26,454 bases of DNA, taken from CAZLKN01 sp964560135. GTDB lineage: Bacteria; Actinomycetota; JAICYB01. The stretch's first letter is position 1. Every line of letters begins with the position of its first letter. The stretch lies in NCBI GenBank assembly GCA_964560135.1, contig CAZLKN010000041.1, positions 1 through 26,454 on the forward strand. Direction: 5' to 3'. A model generated the notes under the pieces. It was given only the letters and a program-made list of their open reading frames with translations, did not search any database and had not been told where the DNA came from. The translations under genes were made by a program, and so were the position numbers. Of this stretch, positions 1 to 7,602 are shown piece by piece.

Positions 1-168
1 GATCCGGCACAGGGAATCGACCCCGGGCTGGCGGTGTCCGCGCTCGTAGGCGTTGAGGACAGAGCGCGGGAGGCCCGCGCGCCTCGCGAGCTCGGCCTGA
101 CTGAGCCCAGCCCGTCGCCGGGCGAGACGGATCAGCTTCGCCGCATCGTCCGCCGCTCCGTTTGCCAT
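1..168 (-). CDS. XRE-family helix-turn-helix regulator, N-terminal fragment
   Basis: The first 56 codons of a leftward gene are visible; it runs off the window edge. It starts at an ATG (complement of 166-168). The peptide contains a Cro/C1-type helix-turn-helix: LIRLARRRAGLSQAELARRA, then a second helix around LPRSVLNAYERG and the typical RQPGVDSL turn. This class binds operator DNA as a dimer or is the DNA-binding part of a larger protein; the effector part is outside the window. It is divergent from the acyltransferase gene that begins at 242, and the 73 bases between them must hold both promoters, though I cannot identify them. Confidence 0.8.
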   Translation of the reverse strand, partial: MANGAADDAAKLIRLARRRAGLSQAELARRAGLPRSVLNAYERGHRQPGVDSLCRI

Positions 169-241
169 GGGATCATGTTAGCGGATGCGCGAACGCACCC
201 GGTGCTTCCACCGCGCCGCCCGGATATGGGACCGTGACCCC

Positions 242-1387
242 ATGCAGATCGCGGCGCAACGCGGGACGGGGGAGCGCGATCCCGTCATCGACGCCGTCCG
301 GGCCCTCAGCCTGTTCGTCGTCGTCATGTGGCACTGGGTGTTCACGACGATCGAATGGGCCCCCGACGGCCCTCGGGCCTCCAACCCCATCGGGGTCACC
401 CAGGGACTCTGGCTGGCGACCTGGCTGCTCCAGGTGCTCCCGCTGTTCTTCTTCGCCGGCGGCTACGCCCACTCGCAGAGTTGGGAACGCACCGGCGGCG
501 GGTGGGGCTGGGTGGGACGGCGCCTGCGCGGTCTGTTCTTCCCGGCCCTGTCGCTCGTCGGTGCTGGCCTGCTCGCCTGGTGGGGCGCCTCGGTATGGGC
601 GCCGGAGGCGCGCTGGGTCGGGCGCGGCATCGTCCTCATGCTCTCGCCGCTGTGGTTCCTGATCGTCTACGCCCTGCTCGTGGCCGGCATGCCGCTGTGG
701 TGGCGGCTTCACGCGCGGCTGCTCGAGGTGGGTGTGGTGCTCATGATCGGGCTCGCGGTCGTCGTGGACGTCATGCGCTTCAGCTACGGCTGGCCGGGCG
801 TCGAGTGGGTGAACCTGGTCGTCGTCTGGGCCGTCGCGCACCAACTCGGCTTCTTCTACACGCGTCTGGCGGCGGCGCCGAGGCGCTTCGCGTGGAGCCT
901 CGTGCTCGGGGGAGCGTTCGGGCTGTTCGGCCTCACGAACATGAACCTGTACCCGCGCTCGATGGTGGGGGTGCCGGGCGAGCACATCTCGAACATGTCC
1001 CCGCCGACGCTGCCGATCGTGGCCCTCGCCGTCCTCCAGGTGGGCGTGCTGATTCTCAACCGGGAGCGGATCCTGGCCTGGGCCACGGGGAGCGGAGCGC
1101 GGGTGGTCGCCTTCGCCTCACGCAACGCCATGGCCGTGTTCCTCTGGCACGCGCCCGGCTTCGCGGTCGCCTACGGGCTGTGGCGACTGGCCGGGCTGCC
1201 GGGGCAGGACCCGACGGTGGACGCATCCTGGTGGGCCTGGCGTCCCCTGTGGCTGGTGCTCCCGATCGTCCCGACGGTGCTGCTGGCCGCGACCGTGGGC
1301 CGCCTGACGCTGGGTCGCCGGCGACGTCCTCCCATCAGGGCTGGATCGTCACCGAATAGTCCCCCGCGCCCTCGAGGACGAGGGTGA
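242..1387 (+). CDS. Membrane acyltransferase family 3 protein
   Basis: A 381-residue polytopic membrane protein of the acyltransferase-3 family, which moves acyl groups (often acetyl) onto cell-surface sugars or other extracytoplasmic acceptors. Visible signs are the opening VIDAVRALSLFVVVMWHW segment with the family's first-helix His, the LFFFAGGYAHSQSW loop, the WFLIVYALLVAGMPLWW helix and about ten hydrophobic helices. The substrate cannot be read. I chose ATG 242 because the family motif then starts about 15 residues in; an in-frame ATG at 185 would add 19 Arg-rich residues, and neither has a good ribosome-binding site. The last about 17 codons overlap the end of the convergent hydrolase gene, and the tail is Arg/Pro-rich and looks non-domain. 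Confidence 0.85.
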   Translation: MQIAAQRGTGERDPVIDAVRALSLFVVVMWHWVFTTIEWAPDGPRASNPIGVTQGLWLATWLLQVLPLFFFAGGYAHSQSWERTGGGWGWVGRRLRGLFFPALSLVGAGLLAWWGASVWAPEARWVGRGIVLMLSPLWFLIVYALLVAGMPLWWRLHARLLEVGVVLMIGLAVVVDVMRFSYGWPGVEWVNLVVVWAVAHQLGFFYTRLAAAPRRFAWSLVLGGAFGLFGLTNMNLYPRSMVGVPGEHISNMSPPTLPIVALAVLQVGVLILNRERILAWATGSGARVVAFASRNAMAVFLWHAPGFAVAYGLWRLAGLPGQDPTVDASWWAWRPLWLVLPIVPTVLLAATVGRLTLGRRRRPPIRAGSSPNSPPRPRGRG

Positions 1388-3694
1388 GCACCTCGCCGTC
1401 GTAGGACGAGGCCGGCCCGCCCTCCACGGAGGGCGGGCCGCCCACGTCCCGCGCAGCCGGAGCTCGGCCGGCCCGTCGGTGGATACCTCGACGGTCATGG
1501 GTGAGGACGTCCCCAGACCCATGCGCGCCACGTCGAGGGTGGCCGTGGACAGGTTCTCCAGGTCGGCGGTGAAGCCGTTGAAGGCCTCGCTCCGGCCGTT
1601 CGGCAGCCAGCGCTGCCCGGTCATCGTGTAGGGAGTGATGCCGCCCGCTCCGGCTTCGGGGAGCCTGATGACCTCCGGGACCCCCCGGCCGTGGGTCACG
1701 GCGTCGATCTTCCCGAGATTCCCGGGGTCGATGCCGGGGGTGCGCGTGCGCAGCCCGCTCACCCAGTAGGCCGAGTCGAAGCGCAGCCCGAGGTCGACGC
1801 CGGTGGGGACGCTGATCGTGGACACGGCGTGATCGAGGGCCGGCCACACCTTGTAGGTGACCCGGGCGGGATCGCGGTCGCGGGTGAAGGTCGTCATGTA
1901 CGAGACGACCTCCCGCCAGTCGTCCCAGATGGGGGCCGAGAAGTGCTCGTAGGCGTGGTAGAGGTACAGCCGGTAGCGGTAGCCGAGCTCGTGCAGCCGC
2001 GCGCCCGCGGCGATCGCCCCCGTCACCGGGACGAGCTCGTCGGCCGTGCCGTGCAGGATCGCGTAGGGCAGGTTCCGGGCGTTCTCCAGGATGTGGTAGA
2101 GGAACTCGGCCTCGAGGTCCGCGTCCTGCTGGGGGCTGGTCGGTTCTCCCATGCCGAGCCACAGTCCGGGAGCGAGCAGACCGTCCTGCGGGTTGGACGC
2201 GGCCCAGCGGTCCGGCATCAACAGGCCGAGCAGCCAGGACGCCCATCCGCCCATCGAGTGCCCGCCGAGGTAGACGCGGTCGCGGTCGATCGCGTAGTGG
2301 GCCATCACGTCGTCCCACACGTCGAGGAAGTCGACCATCCCGCGGCCGGTGTACCAGGAGGACGTCCCGCGCGCGCTCGGCGTGACGACGATCGCGCCGA
2401 TGTCGTCGCCGAAGTTGCGCAGGACCCCCGGCACCCAAGCGGCGGCGTCGTGGGCGTGCCCGCCCCGGTAGTGCATCCAGAAGCTCGCCGGGAGCGTGGC
2501 CTCCGGTCGGTAGACCTCCGGGAGGTAGAGCCCGTAGTGCTGCACTGGGCCCTGGAAGTAGCTGTTCTGGACCTCCTCGCGGTTCACGGGGGTTTCGTCG
2601 TCCACGTAGATGCGCTCGTAGTAGCCCGGTCGCTGGACGAAGCTCTCGGTGCGCCCGCCCTCCAGCGCGCCCACGTCGAGCGAGTGCAGGAAGTCGTCGA
2701 TGTCGGCGTCGCGCAGGGCGAAAGCCTGGGCTTGGTCCATCCAGATCCGTGCCGGTTCGCGGCGGAAGGCGACGTTGACGAGGTCGGAGGCGGCGTCCCC
2801 GCGCGCCACCTCGGCCAGGCCGGTGGGGGAGGACGGGTCGTCCACGACCCCGGTGGCCACGCCCACCCGCAGGGACGGCCCCAGCGAGGCGAACAGGTCG
2901 CGGTCGACGGACAGCTCGAGGGTGTTCACGTAGCCGGAGGGGTCCGACGCCACCTCGTAGGGCGATTCCGGGCAGGGCTCGCAGACGCCCACCACGGGCA
3001 CCCCCCGGTGGTGGACGGCGAGCATCCGCTCGCCGGAGGTGAGGAAGGCCCACTCGGCCCCCGTGGTGAGCCCGCCCGCGGACCGTGGCAGCTCGTAGGA
3101 GCCGCCGGGCTCGGTGTCCACCAGCAGCAGGACCGCGGTGGCCGGCGGGTCGTCCATTCGGAGCGTCCGGACGAGCAGGTAGAGCTTGTCCGCGTCGGCC
3201 GCCAGCCGCATCTCGTGGATGTCCGCCTGCGTGCGCAGTGCGTCGGGGGCGTCGGCGTCGCCGTAGTTCAGCGAGGATCCCACGGGACGGTCCGCGCCGA
3301 ACTGGGCTCCGGCCGCCTGCTGCAGGGCGTCCAGCCGGTAGGTGCGTGGCTCGGTCTCCTTCGCCGGACCGAGGACCTCCATCCGTCCGGCGTCGTAGCC
3401 GTCGTCCGCGCCCCAGGCGTCGTTGACGAAGTCCTGGTAGACGAGCTCGCCGTGGGAGTAGAGGGCGGTGCCGCCCAGCCGGGTGGGCTGCCCCGTCCAG
3501 TCGGAGGGATCGCCGTCCACGACCTTCGGGGTGGGGGGAACGGCCGCGATCGCAGAGGTGACGATCGACCCGACCGCCGTCTCCGCCCCCAGCACGGGGG
3601 TGTGGCCCACTGCGTCCGGGACGACCTGGGCCGCGGCGGGCACGGCGGCGAGCATGGACAGCACGGCGAACAGGCCCACACCTCTGCGAAACAT
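1335..3694 (-). CDS. Secreted alpha/beta-hydrolase (prolyl-oligopeptidase/esterase-like) with apparent C-terminal frameshift
   Basis: About 785 residues with an N-terminal signal peptide (FAVLSMLAAVPAAAQ). ATG 3694 is preceded by a strong GGAGGGATCG ribosome-binding site. Residues about 50-330 begin VDGDPSDW and resemble CBM9/DOMON-like sugar- or ligand-binding modules. The second half is a catalytic domain with nucleophile motif GHSMGG (Ser about 480), a candidate Asp in GTADELVP (about 551) and a candidate His in YEHFS (about 583). Peptidase and esterase activities are both possible. As read, the frame from 3694 stops at 1349 with an Arg-rich tail, whereas the frame one base away reads a sensible end (YDGEVLTLVLEGAGDY, ending SVTIQP, stop at 1335-1337). 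A missing C in the CCC run at 1448-1450 would join them as LRLRGDVGGPPS. I give the joined extent; it could also be a real mutation. Confidence 0.8.
1413..1440. terminator. Perfect 13-bp palindrome downstream of the acyltransferase gene, inside the hydrolase 3' end
   Basis: Arms 1413-1425 and 1428-1440 (CGGCCCGCCCTCC and its complement) leave a two-base centre. It lies 26 bases after the acyltransferase stop and could end that transcript, but there is no T-run, so the terminator role is an inference. In the other direction it encodes part of the hydrolase C-terminus. A hairpin this strong is also a known cause of sequencing errors, and it sits about 10 bases from the apparent frameshift. Confidence 0.45.
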
Positions 3695-3838
3695 CGATCC
3701 CTCCCTCGTCGAGCCTCACGAAAGACTTCGACGGTCTCGGCCGGGCTCCTGCTCGGTCCGAACCTCTGGTCCTCAGCCGAGGTGGCGAGCGAGCCGGGCG
3801 TCCAGCGGCCCGACGTCATCCGTGAAGATCAGATCCTG

Positions 3839-5374
3839 TTACGGCCCCCGGCGGACGGGGGCCAGATGCAGCGCCTGGCTCAGATCGAGGTCCACGCCCG
3901 TGGCCCCCCGCACCGCCACATACCGGGACGGCTGCCACAACGGGAGGTAGGGGACGTCGGCGGCCAGGCGCTCTTGGAGCTGGGCCAGGATCTCCCGCCG
4001 CTCCTCGGCCCCCACCGCACCGGCCTCGGCCGCCAGGAGCTCGTCCACCTCGGGCTCGGCGTAGTTCGAGCCGACCGCCCGCGCGCCACCGCTGCCCAGG
4101 AACGGCCGGAGGTAGTCCTGCGGGTCGAGGTGGTCCGGGAACCAGCCGAGCAGGTACATGCCGAACTGTCCACGGGAGAATGACGACCGGTAGTCGGCCC
4201 AGTCGGCGGCGTGCAGGGACACCTCGAAGCGACCCGTGCTCCGAAGGCTTTCGGCGATCGCGGTGGCGACCTGCTCCTCGGCCTCCCCGTAGTGCGACGG
4301 CGTGTACCACAGCGCCACCTCCACGGGATCCGCGATCTCCGCCTCGTCCAGGTGACGGCCGACGGCGTCCGGGTCCTCGGTGTTGAAGAAGACCTGTTCG
4401 GAGGCGCCCATGCCCTCGGGGACGAGGCTGTACAGCGGTCGCGCCGTGCCCTCGAGTGGCCCGTCCACGAGCGCCTCGCGGTCGACCGCCGCCCCGATCG
4501 CCCGCCGCACCTCCGGCCGGTCGAACGGCGGCCGCTCGACGTTGAAGGCGACGAACCGCACCGACGCACTCGGCGCCTCCTCGAGCTGAACGCCGTCCAG
4601 GCGCCGCAGGGCGGCCATGTCCTCGAGGGTCCAGTTGCGCACCGCGACGTGCACGTCGCCGCGGGACAGCGCCGACCGCAGCTCGACCCCGCTGGGGTAG
4701 CGGCGGATCACCACCCGCTCCTCACGCGCCGCCTGGCCCTGCCGCCCTTCGAAGCGCTCGAGCTCGATGGTCTCGTCGTCGGCGCCGGCCATACGGAAGG
4801 GCCCGGCCCCCGGGGGCGGTCCGTCGTCCCCCGGCTCGGCCACCACCGAGGCCACAGGGAAGGCGAGCTTCGACAGGAAGGCGGCGTCGGGGGCCGCCAG
4901 CGTGATCTGGACCGTTGCCGCATCCGGTGCCGCGATCTCCGTGATCCCGTGCAGCGGTGGGTCCGTGTCGGCGTCGAAGAGCAGGAAGGCGGCATCGCCG
5001 TCGAGGCGCCGCACCCGCTCCAGCGACGCCTGGACGACCTCGGCGGTCACCGCGGTGTCGTCGTGCAGGCGGACACCCTCACGCAGCCGGAAGGTGTAGA
5101 CGGTGGCGTCCTCGGACACCTCCCAGTCCCGGGCGAGCGCCGGCACCGGCTCCGCCGACCCGGGCTCGAGGCGGACGAGCCCCTCATGGATGTTGGGCAT
5201 CAGGACGTAGGCACAGAACACCTCGTAGCAGGCCGCCGGGTCGAGGTCGCGCAGCGCGTCGGTCGTCCCCACCACCAACCGGTCGGGTCTCTCGGGGGCC
5301 GGGACCTCGTTGCCGCCCCCCGCGGTGCAGGACGACAGCAGCCCGAGCAGCACGAGCGCCACGATCCTGCGCAC
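3839..5374 (-). CDS. ABC transporter substrate-binding lipoprotein, peptide/nickel (SBP_bac_5) family
   Basis: A 511-residue extracytoplasmic solute-binding lipoprotein that would deliver oligopeptides, nickel or a similar ligand to an ABC permease. GTG 5374 is preceded by AGGAGG with six-base spacing and gives a compact lipoprotein signal (VRRIVALVLLGLLSSC, lipobox LSSC). Upstream in-frame codons would only add an Arg-rich stretch. Family marks are the ARDWEVSEDATVYTFRLREG block, FNVERPPFDRPEVRRAIGAA, and LLGWFPDHLDPQDYLRPFLG near the end. The CYEVFC segment (about residue 46) has two Cys five residues apart, which could form a disulfide. No permease or ATPase genes adjoin it, so it is an orphan that must work with a transporter encoded elsewhere. 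Confidence 0.88.
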   Translation of the reverse strand: MRRIVALVLLGLLSSCTAGGGNEVPAPERPDRLVVGTTDALRDLDPAACYEVFCAYVLMPNIHEGLVRLEPGSAEPVPALARDWEVSEDATVYTFRLREGVRLHDDTAVTAEVVQASLERVRRLDGDAAFLLFDADTDPPLHGITEIAAPDAATVQITLAAPDAAFLSKLAFPVASVVAEPGDDGPPPGAGPFRMAGADDETIELERFEGRQGQAAREERVVIRRYPSGVELRSALSRGDVHVAVRNWTLEDMAALRRLDGVQLEEAPSASVRFVAFNVERPPFDRPEVRRAIGAAVDREALVDGPLEGTARPLYSLVPEGMGASEQVFFNTEDPDAVGRHLDEAEIADPVEVALWYTPSHYGEAEEQVATAIAESLRSTGRFEVSLHAADWADYRSSFSRGQFGMYLLGWFPDHLDPQDYLRPFLGSGGARAVGSNYAEPEVDELLAAEAGAVGAEERREILAQLQERLAADVPYLPLWQPSRYVAVRGATGVDLDLSQALHLAPVRRGP

Positions 5375-5489
5375 GGTCAACCTCCTCCACGCCGGGTCCC
5401 GCACCGGATGGTACCGGGCCGGCCGGCGCCGGTGTCGGGTTTCCGGGCCCCCGGTGGTCGCCTCCCACCGGACGCGGGGAGACATGGGT

Positions 5490-5516
5490 GAGGCGCCGCG
5501 CGATGCGCGGCGCCTC
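5490..5516 (-). terminator. Terminator-like hairpin after the LuxR-type regulator gene
   Basis: A perfect 12-bp stem (5490-5501 with 5505-5516) around a GAT loop begins 24 bases past the regulator's stop codon on the leftward strand. It lacks a T-tract, as many actinobacterial hairpin terminators do. It separates the regulator from the lipoprotein gene, suggesting two transcription units. Confidence 0.55.
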
Positions 5517-5539
5517 GTGAGCGACTCCCCGAATCGGAT

Positions 5540-6202
5540 CTAGGCCACGAGTCCGTCCCGCAGGGCGATCACGACCGCCTCGGTGCGGCTGGAGACCCCC
5601 AGCCGGTCGAGGATGCGGGAGATGTGGGTCTTCACCGTCTCGACGCCGATGTCCAGACGCCGGGCGATCTGCTTGTTCTGGAGGCCCTGCACCATCAGCT
5701 CGACGATCTCGCGTTGCCGGGGGGTGAGGGTGGCGCCGGCGCGATTGCCGTTGGCCAGGGAGGAGAAGTTCCTCGCGAGGGTCGCGGCGACCGCGGGGTG
5801 CAGGACGAGCTCGCCTTCCGAAATGGTGCGCACGGCATCCACGAACTCCGTGAGCGAGGTGGCCTTCAGGGTGTAGCCGTCGGCACCGGCCGCGAGGGCC
5901 CGCTCGACCTGAGCCTGACCGGCCCGCTCGGCGATGACGAGAACGCGTCCACCCTGCAGCTGCTGCTTGAGGGTGCTCACCGTGCGAGCTCCGTCGGGCT
6001 CTGGCACGTCGATGTCGACGACGACCACATCGGGCTGAAGGTTCTGCGCCAACCGGACGCCTTCGTCGAGCGACCCGGTGTTGGCCACGACGTCGAGGTT
6101 GTCGGAGCTCTGGAGCATCCCGACCATCCCTTGCCGCATGAGCGTGTGGGGCTGGATCACTAGCACCTCAACCGTCTGCGTGGGCGCACTCGTACCGATC
6201 AT
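5540..6202 (-). CDS. NarL/LuxR-family response regulator with atypical receiver
   Basis: A 220-residue two-domain regulator. The N-terminal receiver keeps the probable phospho-acceptor Asp63 (VVVVDIDVPEPDG) and Lys113 (GYTLK), but the acidic pair normally at the end of strand one is Gln16-Pro17 (VLVIQPH instead of the usual V-DDH), and the switch Thr/Ser position is Ala91. A GerE-type helix-turn-helix follows at about 157-217 (LTPRQREIVELMVQG, then NKQIARRLDIGVETVKTHIS), which binds DNA. ATG 6202 is preceded by GGGAGGCGG at good spacing; upstream codons have no such support. Without the Mg2+-binding acidic pair, ordinary phosphorylation is doubtful, so it may be controlled by ligand, by dimerisation or constitutively. 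No histidine kinase is adjacent. Confidence 0.9.
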   Translation of the reverse strand: MIGTSAPTQTVEVLVIQPHTLMRQGMVGMLQSSDNLDVVANTGSLDEGVRLAQNLQPDVVVVDIDVPEPDGARTVSTLKQQLQGGRVLVIAERAGQAQVERALAAGADGYTLKATSLTEFVDAVRTISEGELVLHPAVAATLARNFSSLANGNRAGATLTPRQREIVELMVQGLQNKQIARRLDIGVETVKTHISRILDRLGVSSRTEAVVIALRDGLVA

Positions 6203-6594
6203 CGCGACACCGCCTCCCTGGGGGTTCCCGGATCCGGTCCTCGGATCCACTGTTCCTTGACCTTCCTGGTAGAGCTATCGGCGTCGGGGGGCCATCCCTT
6301 GAGATGATGCGCGGCCGATCCGGTAGTTCCTAGGGACCAGACCGCCGTCGCCCGCTGGGGGGAACCCGCGCCGCGAAACGCGACCATTCGACCCCGATGA
6401 GCCTCCTCCGGGGGCCTCCCGGTCGGGGGACCCCTCTCACCATCCGCGCTCCACCTCGGGCCACCTGTATGGGTCGGACGGACTACCACGAACGACCTCT
6501 GCGCTGAGCTCTCCACGCCTCCGAGGCAAGAAGCGAGGCCGGAAACGCTCCTGCGGAGCCCCTTTCCGATCCCGGCCTCCGGAGGAGGAAGCGC
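6203..6594. other. 392-base non-coding divergent intergenic region
   Basis: This lies between the leftward regulator (start 6202) and the rightward CAP gene (start 6595). No reading frame has a plausible gene. It should hold both promoters; I see no convincing -35/-10 pair. The right end forms a nested hairpin over the CAP ribosome-binding site, described separately. I compared the region with the c-di-AMP (ydaO) and c-di-GMP (GEMM) riboswitch consensus sequences as I remember them and found no match. Confidence 0.6.
6518..6590 (+). promoter_or_regulatory. Possible RBS-sequestering leader structure of the first CAP gene
   Basis: The ribosome-binding site GGAGGAGG (6581-6588) can pair with an upstream CCTCCG (6518-6523 with 6580-6585). 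Directly stacked inside is an 8-bp stem (6535-6542 GAGGCCGG with 6572-6579 CCGGCCTC), which encloses a small 5-bp hairpin (6547-6551 with 6555-6559). Such an arrangement would hide the start site until melted or bound. GC-rich DNA makes chance pairing common, so this is a structural inference only. Confidence 0.35.
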
Positions 6595-7524
6595 ATGTGG
6601 ATCACCAAGTTCCGTTCGGCGGTGCGTCCGGGCCTCGTGGCCGTGATGGTCGCCGGTGCCCTGATGTTCGGGGGACCGGTCCAAGCCGACGAATGCACGT
6701 GGGAGCCGGTTCCCGAGGACACCCTGCGGCGCTACGAAGGTGAGCTGCTCCAGCTCCTGAACGGTGCCCGATCGGCCAACGGCGTTGCCCCGATCAAGGT
6801 CGACGGCCGGATCGCGCAGATCGCCCGCGATCACGCCCGCCGCATGGCCGCAGACCACGCTCACTACCACAACCAGTCCTACCTCGGGCATCCCTCGAGA
6901 GTGGGCGCACGCAGCGTGGGTGAGGTCGTCGGACGGGGAGCCTGCAGCCCGCGGCAGGCGCACGACGCCCTGATGGGCTCCTCCGGACACCGGACCACGA
7001 TGATGCGTGGGATCTACACCGTGGGCGGCATCGGGATCGCGTCGGACGAATCCGGCTTCCTGTACTTCGTGGAGGCGTTCGCCGAACCCGAGACCCAGCC
7101 GCAGCAGGCTCCTGCGCCGGCTCCGGCCGCCGCACCCGCTCCCGATCCCGATCCCGGTGTCGCCGCGGCGGCGGCTCCGGCCCCCGCACCGGCCCAGGGC
7201 ACGGCCTCCCAGAAAGGCTCGACGAAACCCGCTCGCGGAACCGCCGAGCCTGCCGCCGCGGCGGCAGGGCAGGCCGAACCGGAGCCCGAACCCGAGGACC
7301 TCGTCGTGAGCGCCGCCCCCGCTGAATTCGGGATGCTCTCCAACCCCGACGGGATGCAGCCCTCGGGTGCGGGTGTCGAGCGCGACGCCCTGTTCGTCGA
7401 GGCGGCGGCGTCGGCCGCGGCCGCGGTGGCCCTCCTGGCCGTAGTCGCCGGACGGATCCGCAGACGGCTGCTGAGCCGGAGCCTCCCCGCCGGCCTCACC
7501 ATCAACGGACGCGGCGTCCGGTAG
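6595..7524 (+). CDS. Secreted CAP/SCP-domain protein with C-terminal membrane tail (paralogue 1)
   Basis: A 309-residue exported protein. The signal peptide ends near residue 31 (MFGGPVQA). A CAP (SCP/PR1-like) domain covers about 46-163: LLQLLNGARSANGV, then YHNQSYLG with His92, SVGEVVG with Glu110, GHRTTMM with His132, and YFVEAFA. His-Glu-His lining the cavity is the family's usual pattern; bacterial CAP proteins have varied and often unknown roles outside the cell. A long Ala/Pro/Glu-rich linker (about 164-270) leads to a transmembrane helix (AAASAAAAVALLAVVAG) and an Arg-rich cytoplasmic anchor, so the domain is probably held at the cell surface. There is no sortase motif. ATG 6595 follows a strong GGAGGAGG site. 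It is paralogous to the gene at 10228. Confidence 0.9.
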   Translation: MWITKFRSAVRPGLVAVMVAGALMFGGPVQADECTWEPVPEDTLRRYEGELLQLLNGARSANGVAPIKVDGRIAQIARDHARRMAADHAHYHNQSYLGHPSRVGARSVGEVVGRGACSPRQAHDALMGSSGHRTTMMRGIYTVGGIGIASDESGFLYFVEAFAEPETQPQQAPAPAPAAAPAPDPDPGVAAAAAPAPAPAQGTASQKGSTKPARGTAEPAAAAAGQAEPEPEPEDLVVSAAPAEFGMLSNPDGMQPSGAGVERDALFVEAAASAAAAVALLAVVAGRIRRRLLSRSLPAGLTINGRGVR

Positions 7525-7546
7525 ACCCCTCCGGCGCCGTGATGAG

Positions 7547-7579
7547 AAGATCCCCCGCCCGGTCCGGGCGGGGGATCTT
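7547..7579. terminator. Bidirectional terminator between convergent genes
   Basis: A perfect 15-bp stem (AAGATCCCCCGCCCG at 7547-7561 with 7565-7579) and a GTC loop sit between the ends of the CAP gene (7524) and the LPXTG protein gene (7603). The A/T-rich ends of the stem give a short T-rich stretch in both directions, so it can serve both transcripts. Confidence 0.85.
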
Positions 7580-7602
7580 GATCTTCAGGCTCGGCTGCGA
7601 CG

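Noticed and set aside
1691..5491. Long rightward open frames opposite the hydrolase and lipoprotein genes
   Set aside because: They are Arg/His/Gly-rich mirror frames produced by high GC; the leftward frames have signal peptides, catalytic motifs and ribosome-binding sites.
6300..6594. c-di-AMP (ydaO) or c-di-GMP (GEMM) riboswitch before the CAP gene
   Set aside because: Such elements often precede actinobacterial wall genes, but the conserved core sequences I know are absent here.
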